Shown in pieces: positions 32,995-39,938 of a DNA stretch of 64,000 bases (its first letter is position 1; each line of letters opens with the position of its first letter). The notes under the pieces are model-generated. The model had not been told where the DNA came from, did no database searches, and saw only the letters and a program-made list of their open reading frames with translations. Source of the DNA: Marinifilum caeruleilacunae (GTDB taxonomy: Bacteria; Bacteroidota; Bacteroidia; Bacteroidales; Marinifilaceae); the NCBI RefSeq assembly GCF_013141825.1, contig NZ_RZNH01000025.1:1-64000 (forward strand), read 5' to 3'. A program made the translations under genes and the position numbers.

Positions 32995-33675
32995 ATGGAT
33001 ATAGAATTAAAAGGGGTTTCAAAATATTACCAGATTCCGGGTAAGGAAAAAAGACTTGTACTCGACAACTTATCTTTGAAAATAAAATCAGGTGAATCAC
33101 TTGCTATTGTTGGACCTTCGGGTTCAGGGAAAAGTACTTTATTAAATCTGATCAGTTCACTGGATCAGGCGAGTGAAGGAAGTATTTTACATGCAAATAA
33201 AGATGTGAGTGGATTATCGGAAGAGGAATTGTCTCAGTTTCGAAATCGAAACCTGGGTTTTGTATTCCAATCGCATCACTTACTACCGCAATTGAATTTA
33301 ATTGAGAACGTATTGGTTCCGCTTATCCCTGAAAAGGAAAAGAGCTTAAGAGAAGAAGCAGAGCAAAGAGCGGAAAAACTGATTGATTTTGTGGGATTGA
33401 AAGATCAGATGACACAAAATCCGGGTCAGATGTCGGGTGGTGAATGCCAAAGAGCCGCTGTTGTGAGGGCTTTAATTAACCAACCAGGTTTACTATTGGC
33501 CGATGAGCCTACAGGTTCCCTGGACAAATTATCGGCTGAAATGCTGGGAGACCTACTGGTGTCGATTAACGAAGAGCAGAAAGTGACCTTGGTGCTGGTA
33601 ACTCACTCTATGGAGCTGGCAAAAAAAATGAAAAGAGTTTACAAACTGGATAATGGAAAATTATCAGAAATCTAA
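32995..33675 (+). CDS. ABC transporter ATP-binding protein (LolD/MacB-like), no permease partner
   Basis: 226 residues, complete ATPase: Walker A GPSGSGKST, Q-loop FVFQSHHLLPQL, signature MSGGECQRAAVVRALI, Walker B LLLADEPTGSLD, H-loop THSMELA. The sequence style is that of the LolD/MacB/FtsE branch, which energises FtsX-fold permeases working on lipoproteins or periplasmic partners. No permease gene is found in the window. The neighbours include a lipoprotein propeller, so a role in moving the lipoprotein or the isoprenoid product is possible. The next gene starts 16 bp after the stop. Confidence 0.92.
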   Translation: MDIELKGVSKYYQIPGKEKRLVLDNLSLKIKSGESLAIVGPSGSGKSTLLNLISSLDQASEGSILHANKDVSGLSEEELSQFRNRNLGFVFQSHHLLPQLNLIENVLVPLIPEKEKSLREEAEQRAEKLIDFVGLKDQMTQNPGQMSGGECQRAAVVRALINQPGLLLADEPTGSLDKLSAEMLGDLLVSINEEQKVTLVLVTHSMELAKKMKRVYKLDNGKLSEI

Positions 33676-33691
33676 TATCAAAACCCATACT

Positions 33692-34912
33692 ATGAAAAAC
33701 TACATCTTAATCTTGTTGGCAGTAACATTGTTTTCCTGCACATCAAATCAGAAGAAAATTAGTGAGTGGAGAGGTGAAAACCGCTCTGGAACTTATGCCG
33801 AAACCAACCTTTTAAAACAATGGCCCGAAGATGGACCAAAGCTGCTTTGGGATGCTGAAGGAATTGGTAATGGTTATGGCTCTCCGGTGATTAGCGATAA
33901 TACCATTTACCTGAATGGTGAAATTGATAGTGTTGCTTACCTGTTTGCAATGGATTTGCAAGGAAAAGTATTGTGGAAGACAGAGTTTGGAAAAGATTGG
34001 ATGAAGAATTTTATTGGAAGTCGTTCTGCTCCAACACTAGTGGATAGTTTGGTGTATGTAGCATCTGGTTTAGGCGATGTAGCATGTATTCATGCCGAAA
34101 CAGGAAAATTAAAGTGGCATTTGAATATGCTTGAGAAGTTTGAAGGCAAAAATACCCGTTTTGGATATTCTCAATCTCTTTTGGTTGATGGCGATTTGGT
34201 TTTTGCAGCTCCAGGTGGTGTAGAAAACAATGTAATTGCTTTGAATCGATTTACAGGAGAAACCCAATGGACCAATGCAGGTTTGGGTGAAATCCCTGCT
34301 TATTGTTCTCCATTGTTGGTAGAGTTTCCAAGTAGAAATATTTTAGTAACTTTCTCGGAACATGCTTTATTGGGAATTGAAACAAAAACCGGTAAAACAT
34401 TATGGACTCACCTGCAAGATACTACCAAAGGAGATGTAAATGGTAACACACCCATTTACGAAGACGGATTTTTATACTACGTAACAGGATGTGGTAATGG
34501 TACTGTAAAACTGAAAGTTGAAGAAGAAGGTGCTAAAATCACGGAAGTGTGGAAGAATGAAGAATTAGATAACATTATGGGCGGTGTTGTGAAGCTTAAT
34601 GGAAAACTTATTGCTTCGGGCCATCGCAAGAAAGTATGGAAGAGTGTTGATGCCGAAACAGGTGAAACACGCGACACCTTAAAATTTGGACGAGGCGCAA
34701 GTATTGCTGCCGATGGGATGTTGTATTGTTACAATGAAAGAGGACAAGTTGGACTTGTTGCTGTAAGTCCTGAGAAAATGGAATTGGTAAGTAAATTTAA
34801 AGTGACCAAAGGTACTAAGGAGCATTTTGCTCAGCCAGTAATTGCCAATGGGGTATTGTATATCCGTCATGGCGATGCACTTATGGCATACGATATAAAA
34901 AGCAATTCATAA
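33692..34912 (+). CDS. PQQ-type beta-propeller lipoprotein 6
   Basis: 406 residues from the ATG at 33692, giving MKNYILILLAVTLFSC with a lipobox; the frame extends back to 33653, overlapping the ATPase gene, but that start would not give a signal. The mature part begins SEWRGENRSGTYAETNLLKQ and WPEDGPKLLWD, close to propellers 1 and 2, with blades TGKLKWHLNMLEKFEGKNTRF and TGKTLWTHLQD and the end VTKGTKEHFAQPVIANGVLY. Outer- or inner-membrane lipid anchored. It is the third member of the 1/2/6 subfamily, separated from the others by 13 kb. Confidence 0.87.
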   Translation: MKNYILILLAVTLFSCTSNQKKISEWRGENRSGTYAETNLLKQWPEDGPKLLWDAEGIGNGYGSPVISDNTIYLNGEIDSVAYLFAMDLQGKVLWKTEFGKDWMKNFIGSRSAPTLVDSLVYVASGLGDVACIHAETGKLKWHLNMLEKFEGKNTRFGYSQSLLVDGDLVFAAPGGVENNVIALNRFTGETQWTNAGLGEIPAYCSPLLVEFPSRNILVTFSEHALLGIETKTGKTLWTHLQDTTKGDVNGNTPIYEDGFLYYVTGCGNGTVKLKVEEEGAKITEVWKNEELDNIMGGVVKLNGKLIASGHRKKVWKSVDAETGETRDTLKFGRGASIAADGMLYCYNERGQVGLVAVSPEKMELVSKFKVTKGTKEHFAQPVIANGVLYIRHGDALMAYDIKSNS

Positions 34913-35036
34913 TTAACAATGAGTAATTAATAATATCAAGCGAGAGTTGAAAATGTTTTGTTTGAAGCTCGTGTTAAGTTCGGAACAAAGAAGCATTTAC
35001 AATTATTAAATAGATGCCCTAATCCGAGATAGCTAT

Positions 35037-35083
35037 CGGAATTTACTGACTTTTTTATCCATGGAAAAAGTCAGAGTATTCCG
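35037..35083 (+). repeat. Strong two-step hairpin in operon spacer
   Basis: Inner stem CTGACTTTTT (35046-35055)/AAAAAGTCAG (35065-35074) and outer stem CGGAAT (35037-35042)/ATTCCG (35078-35083). It lies in the 212-bp gap between propeller 6 and the Cys-tail ferredoxin, preceded by a palindrome around ATAGCTAT. It could attenuate or process the transcript. Because the T-run is inside the stem it is not a classic terminator. Confidence 0.5.
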
Positions 35084-35124
35084 GCTTGAGGAAAATAATA
35101 AGATTGTTACTAAAAACTTATAAT

Positions 35125-35991
35125 ATGAGTAAGCAGATATTTATTTGTGGATGCGAGAAAGATGGTAAAATCGAAAAAGAGTCGGTTCAGAAATTGAAGA
35201 AGACTCTGGAGGAGAAGAATATTGGCTTCACTTATATTGAAGATATGTGTGGCACAATACTTAAAAATCCTGATGATTTGGAAAGCCTTTACACAGCCAA
35301 AGATGCAGTTGTTTTTGGCTGTCAGGCTCGTGCCATGCAACACCTGGTAGACAATTCGGGACGTAGGAATGAAGAACTTGCAACGGAATATTACCATATC
35401 GATGATGAGAGGGATGAATTGATTTCAAGCCTGGAGTCGGGTAGTGGTGAACCTTTGCAGATTAAATATTCCGATGATTGGAAACCCTGGTATCCGGTAA
35501 TCGATTATGAACGTTGTAATGGCTGTAGAAAATGCCTGAATTTTTGTCTGTTTAGTGTTTATTCGGTTGAGGATGATGGTACTGTAGTGGTATCGGCTTC
35601 GGCCAACTGTAAGGATATGTGTCCTGCATGTGCAAGGGTTTGTCCACAAAATGCAATTATCTTCCCTAAACATGCCGAAAGTCCTATTGATGGAGGAGAA
35701 GGAGATGGATCTGAAAATGAAAAAACAGATATTCTTGAACAAATCCAGAATGATGATGTTTATTCAGTATTGAGTGCAAGGAGAAAGAACTTCCAGGTTT
35801 CTTTACTGAAGAAAGATCAGTTACAACTGGCCGAAGAAGAGCGAAGAGCATGTTGTAGCGGAGGCGAAAAGAAAGAGGAAAAAAAGGAAGAAAAGTGCGA
35901 TTGCGATTGCAATTGTAAAGACGAAGCAGCAGTAGCAAGTTGCGATTGCGATTGCGACTGTAAAGAGGGAGATTCAAACTCTTGTTGTTGT
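35125..35991 (+). CDS. Ferredoxin-domain protein with Cys-rich metallothionein-like tail
   Basis: 289 residues from the ATG at 35125 (MSKQIFICGCEKDGK). Residues 1-110 form an alpha/beta domain with FICGC and VVFGCQARAM. A ferredoxin follows: CNGCRKCLNFC and CKDMCPACARVCPQNAI. The last ~50 residues are remarkable: ACCSGGEKKEEKKEEK, then CDCDCNC, CDCDCDC and a terminal CCC, 13 cysteines in all. Such a tail could bind several metal ions or store or deliver clusters. I know of no family with this combination. It opens the radical SAM/terpenoid half of the cluster; the next gene starts 42 bp after its stop. Confidence 0.8.
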
Positions 35992-36033
35992 TAGTTCACT
36001 CAGTTCAAATCTATTATCTAAAAACTATAGTTA

Positions 36034-37227
36034 ATGATATTTTCATTAGGAGCCAGAATATTTCGTAGCGTTGATTTAAAGTTGCTTTGGAAACTTGGAT
36101 ACAATCTTGGTTTTAAAGGAATGAAGGCAGTGGCGAAACACAAGAAACGTCTGAAAAAAGGTGAATTGTATCCTGCCTTTATGATGATTTCGGTGACCGA
36201 TAACTGTAATCTGAATTGCCAGGGCTGTTGGGTAAGCATCAACAATACTTCCAAGGGCATGGATGTGGAAACATTGGAGAATATTATCAATTCCAGTAAG
36301 AAGAAAGGGTCCTATTTCTTCGGATTATTAGGAGGCGAACCTTTGATGTATCCGCAGTTAATGGATGTTATCGAGCGACATTCCGATTGCTATTTTCAGT
36401 TGTTCACCAATGGAACTTTATTGAGCGATGAGATTGCTCAAAGAATGAGAGCCCTGGGAAATGTTTCTCCTTTAATTAGTGTGGAAGGTTTGCAGGATGT
36501 GAGCGATGTTCGTCGTGGTGCAAATAATGTTTATGGCAGAACAATGACTGGCATAGAATCGGCAACCCGAAACAAACTATTTACCGGTGTTGCCACAAGT
36601 GTTTGCAAATCGAATTTTAAAGATTTGGTGAGCGAAGAGTTTGTGAATTCCTGCATTAAAAAAGGGGTGCATTACCTGTGGTACTATATTTATCGTCCTG
36701 TTGGCGAGCGTCCAACAACCGATTTGGCCTTGTCCGAAGAGGAGATTTTGGAACTGCGCCAGTTCATGGTCGATATTCGTGTGAAAGCGCCATTAATGAT
36801 TATCGATACCTATTGGGATGAAAAAGGAAATGCACTTTGTCCGGGGGCAATTGGCTTATCGCACCATATCAACCCTTACGGTGATATAGAATTTTGTCCG
36901 CCAATACAATTTGCGGGAGAGAATGTTGGCGATGGTTCAAACCTGGAATCAGTCATTGAAAATTCTAAATACATATCAGGATTAAGATCAGGAATTAAAG
37001 AAAAAACACAAGGCTGTATTTTACTTGACGATCCTGAACATTTACATCGTATGCTCCAGGAGGTGGATGCATATGATTCATCGAAAAGAAGCACAGCATT
37101 TCAAGAATTACAGAAAATGAAGCCTTGTGCAGGCCATCATTTACCGGGAAAGGAAATTCCCGAAAAATCATGGGTGTATCGATTTGCCAAAAAGTACTCC
37201 TTCTTTGGCTTTGGTGCCTATGGATAA
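36034..37227 (+). CDS. Radical SAM enzyme with C-terminal Fe-S-like extension
   Basis: 397 residues. The radical SAM motif CNLNCQGC has Cys58, Cys62 and Cys65. FFGLLGGEPLMYP is the SAM-binding GGE region, and LFTNGTLLSDE and PLISVEGLQDVSDVRRG belong to the TIM-barrel. The C-terminal part contains CPGAIGLSHHINPYGDIEFCP, SPASM/twitch-like with cysteines set for an auxiliary cluster, and ends with KPCAGHHLPGK. The genes on both sides (Cys-tail ferredoxin, DUF116-prenyl synthase, cyclases) suggest it modifies an isoprenoid, much as HpnH acts on hopanoids, but I see no HpnH-specific evidence. The Cys-tail ferredoxin could be its reductant. Confidence 0.88.
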   Translation: MIFSLGARIFRSVDLKLLWKLGYNLGFKGMKAVAKHKKRLKKGELYPAFMMISVTDNCNLNCQGCWVSINNTSKGMDVETLENIINSSKKKGSYFFGLLGGEPLMYPQLMDVIERHSDCYFQLFTNGTLLSDEIAQRMRALGNVSPLISVEGLQDVSDVRRGANNVYGRTMTGIESATRNKLFTGVATSVCKSNFKDLVSEEFVNSCIKKGVHYLWYYIYRPVGERPTTDLALSEEEILELRQFMVDIRVKAPLMIIDTYWDEKGNALCPGAIGLSHHINPYGDIEFCPPIQFAGENVGDGSNLESVIENSKYISGLRSGIKEKTQGCILLDDPEHLHRMLQEVDAYDSSKRSTAFQELQKMKPCAGHHLPGKEIPEKSWVYRFAKKYSFFGFGAYG

Positions 37228-37318
37228 TCAATCGGCAATTAACAAATCAATAACAACCAATTAAAAGGGATGTAATTATATTCGTTTATTCTCTCATCTT
37301 AAATCTGGAATCTATAAA

Positions 37319-38923
37319 ATGATTTTAAGGAAAGATCAAATCAATACCAATTTAGGAAATGCACTGCCGCAAACTCCTGAAAAATTAAAGCAAATCAGGG
37401 ATTTGATTCGCGATTATGCTGCTGAAACGGAAATTGTTCCGCCCTTACAGGAAGAGGAGGTGATTTTCCATTCGGGAGAGTTGATCAAGCTGCATCCGGA
37501 ATTGTTTCTTTATCAGAAACTTTTGGCTGTAATGATTAACAATTTTGCATGGCAGAATATCGTGGCTGGTATTCCTTTTAATCGAAGAATATTGTTACTG
37601 CCTAAATGCTTTAGTCATGCCGATTGTCCGGCGGAATTCGACGAATTGGGCCTGCTTTGCGAACAATGTGGCAGGTGCGATTTGGCTGATATCATTTCAA
37701 AGGCTGATGACCTGGGTTACCATACCATTGTAAGCGAAGGAACAACTTCGGCCAGTGTTTTGCTCTCCTCTGGTCAGGTAGAGTGTGTAATTGGCGTTGG
37801 TTGTTTGCATTCTTTCGAAAGATCTTTTCCGCTGGCAGTAAAAGAGGCTGTGCCATCCATAGCAATTCCTTTGTACAATAACGACTGTAAAGATTCCAAG
37901 GTAGATGAGATTTGGTTGAACGAAATTCTTGCGGTAAGAAATCAGAGCAATTGGAATGGCTGGATTGATTTGGATCTGTTAAAGAAATCGGTAAAATCTT
38001 GGTTTAGCAAAAAGAATCTGGAGGAGTTTTTCTCCTATCGCGACGAAACGGTTGATATTGCCATTGACTGGATCGAAAAAGATGGAAAACGCTGGAGACC
38101 ATTGATTATGACTGCTGTTTATGATGCTCTTACCGGTAAATCGGGCGAGTATGACGAGACCATACAGAAATTGGCAGTTTCCATAGAATGCTTTCATAAG
38201 GCTTCGCTGGTGCACGACGATATTGTTGATGAGGATGATGAAAGATATGGTAAACCAACCTTACACAAGGAATACAATATGCCGGTGGCTTTAAATGTTG
38301 GTGATTTGATGGTAGGTTATGGATACCAGATGATTGCGGAATCGGGAGCCAAGCACATACGAAATTTAATGAAGGTAGCTTCTAAGGCGCATCGCGATTT
38401 GGCCCTGGGGCAAGGTGAGGAGTTGTTGTGGCGATCGAATGGCAAATTTCTAAGCAAAGAAGAAATCATCCGAATTTTTAGCAATAAAACTTCACCTGCT
38501 TTCGAAGTAGCTTTGCAATTTGGTGCCATACAGGCAAATGCCAATGGAAGTGTACAGAATGTGATTGCAGAATACAGCAGGGCTTTGGGAATAGCCTATC
38601 AAATTAATGATGACCTGGATGATTTTAAGCAAAAGGAAATTGCCAGTGGCTTTAATACCGTTCAACCATCGCTGGTATCAAGTATATTGAATGAAAAATA
38701 TCCTCAGAAAATGCAGGAATGGTCGAAAAGAAACCAGGAAGGCGATGCTTCGGTACATTCGGAAATATTGCATTGGGAGGAGACAAATCTGGCCATGAAA
38801 GAGGCTGAAGAAATGCTAAGCGAATACAAGCACCAGGCAATGCGAAGCCTTAGTAAACTGTCAAGTTCAAATTTAAAGATCTTGTTAACGCGCCTGTTGA
38901 ATCGCATCGTTCCCGAAAACTAA
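37319..38923 (+). CDS. DUF116 - polyprenyl diphosphate synthase fusion
   Basis: 534 residues. Residues of about 40-200 match DUF116: CFSHADCPAEFDELGLLCEQ and CGRCDLAD, then a V..EGTTSASVLLSSGQVECVI-type strand-helix. From about 240 the chain is a trans-prenyltransferase: GKRWRP, SIECFHKASLVHDDIVDEDD (first Asp-rich motif D300-D301-x-x-D304) and QINDDLDDFKQ (second motif D431-D435). Small residues Ala and Ser before the first motif, and its two-residue spacing, favour a long-chain product (inference). DUF116 has a Cys-rich, probably Fe-S or zinc site; fusing it to a prenyl synthase is unusual and suggests redox control or substrate channelling. Confidence 0.88.
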   Translation: MILRKDQINTNLGNALPQTPEKLKQIRDLIRDYAAETEIVPPLQEEEVIFHSGELIKLHPELFLYQKLLAVMINNFAWQNIVAGIPFNRRILLLPKCFSHADCPAEFDELGLLCEQCGRCDLADIISKADDLGYHTIVSEGTTSASVLLSSGQVECVIGVGCLHSFERSFPLAVKEAVPSIAIPLYNNDCKDSKVDEIWLNEILAVRNQSNWNGWIDLDLLKKSVKSWFSKKNLEEFFSYRDETVDIAIDWIEKDGKRWRPLIMTAVYDALTGKSGEYDETIQKLAVSIECFHKASLVHDDIVDEDDERYGKPTLHKEYNMPVALNVGDLMVGYGYQMIAESGAKHIRNLMKVASKAHRDLALGQGEELLWRSNGKFLSKEEIIRIFSNKTSPAFEVALQFGAIQANANGSVQNVIAEYSRALGIAYQINDDLDDFKQKEIASGFNTVQPSLVSSILNEKYPQKMQEWSKRNQEGDASVHSEILHWEETNLAMKEAEEMLSEYKHQAMRSLSKLSSSNLKILLTRLLNRIVPEN

Positions 38924-38956
38924 AATCATTGATTAATATCGACAAATTAGAACACC

Positions 38957-39922
38957 TTGAATAAAAAACGAAGCTGCAATACATCCATTTTTCAAGCGCT
39001 CTTAAAAAGCAAAGATATCCTTAGCCTCGAGGCTCAAAATCACATCAGCTCATTTATTTCTTCGCAGAAATATGAAGGTGGAGGTTTTAAAGACCGTGCA
39101 GCGAAACCTGATCTTTACTATTCGGTTTTTGGCTACACGTTAAGCCTGATTTTCGGGGTAAAGCTAAATGTCAGGCAAGAAGAAAGCTATCTGAATTCAA
39201 TTGACAAATCGAAATTGGATTTTATTCATACAGTCTGTTTGATACGTGCTAAATTTCTATTGAATTTGATCGATTTGCAGCAAAAATCAGGTTTCAACCT
39301 TAAGGCAGAATTAACAGAGGGTTTTATAGGGAATTTATTGATTAAAAGAATTTCAAAGAGCATTAAAAAGGAATATCATGGCTTGTTTCAGGTGTTGGAT
39401 TTATATCAATCTGAAGATCAAGGATACAATCACAATCGACGCCACGAAAAGCAATCGACTGTCTATGCCAACTTTTTAATCTGGACACTTTTCGACGATT
39501 TAGGATATGATGAAAAAAGATTAGAGGAAATCTGTCGCGCCAATCAGAAATTGAACTTGCCCAATGGCTCATTTGCCAACGAATTAAACAGTAGCGACGG
39601 TGTAACATCTGCCACTGCTGCAGCTTTGATTATGGATGCAGAACAAGAACAGTCGAAACTGTATTTGAAAGATATGTATACCCGGAGAGGTGGGTTTAAA
39701 GCAAGCGCCAATGTTCCAATTACCGACTTGCTTTCCACGGCCACGGCTTTGCTGGCTTTAAAATTGTCTGGAGAAAAAATGGAATCCTTTGCCGAAAATT
39801 CCTTAAATTTCATCAACCTTCACTGGGATGAGTCTGGAGGCTTCTTTGGAAGCATAGCAGATATGACCTGTGATGTGGAATATACCTACTATGCTCTTTT
39901 GGGTATCGGTGTTTTATCGTAG
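38957..39922 (+). CDS. Terpene-cyclase/prenyltransferase-fold (alpha-alpha repeat) protein, short
   Basis: 321 residues. No ATG start is available: an in-frame stop lies at 38948-38950 and the first usable codon is the TTG at 38957. Alpha-alpha hairpins of the squalene-cyclase/prenyltransferase beta-subunit type can be seen in SQKYEGGGFKDR, PNGSFANELNSSDGVTSATA, RRGGFKASANVPITDLLSTA and WDESGGFFGS (GGF/GxF units in place of full QW motifs). There is no DxDD motif, so it is probably not a catalytic class II cyclase by itself. It may pair with the next protein or act as a single-domain partner. The gap to the next gene is only 16 bp. Confidence 0.75.
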   Translation: MNKKRSCNTSIFQALLKSKDILSLEAQNHISSFISSQKYEGGGFKDRAAKPDLYYSVFGYTLSLIFGVKLNVRQEESYLNSIDKSKLDFIHTVCLIRAKFLLNLIDLQQKSGFNLKAELTEGFIGNLLIKRISKSIKKEYHGLFQVLDLYQSEDQGYNHNRRHEKQSTVYANFLIWTLFDDLGYDEKRLEEICRANQKLNLPNGSFANELNSSDGVTSATAAALIMDAEQEQSKLYLKDMYTRRGGFKASANVPITDLLSTATALLALKLSGEKMESFAENSLNFINLHWDESGGFFGSIADMTCDVEYTYYALLGIGVLS

Positions 39923-39938
39923 AACGTGAAATTTATAT

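Noticed and set aside
18713-34912. Calling the propellers PQQ-dependent dehydrogenases
   Set aside because: Blade motifs are present, but I could not see the disulfide-forming Cys pair, catalytic Asp or calcium ligands of true quinoprotein dehydrogenases, nor any pqq genes.
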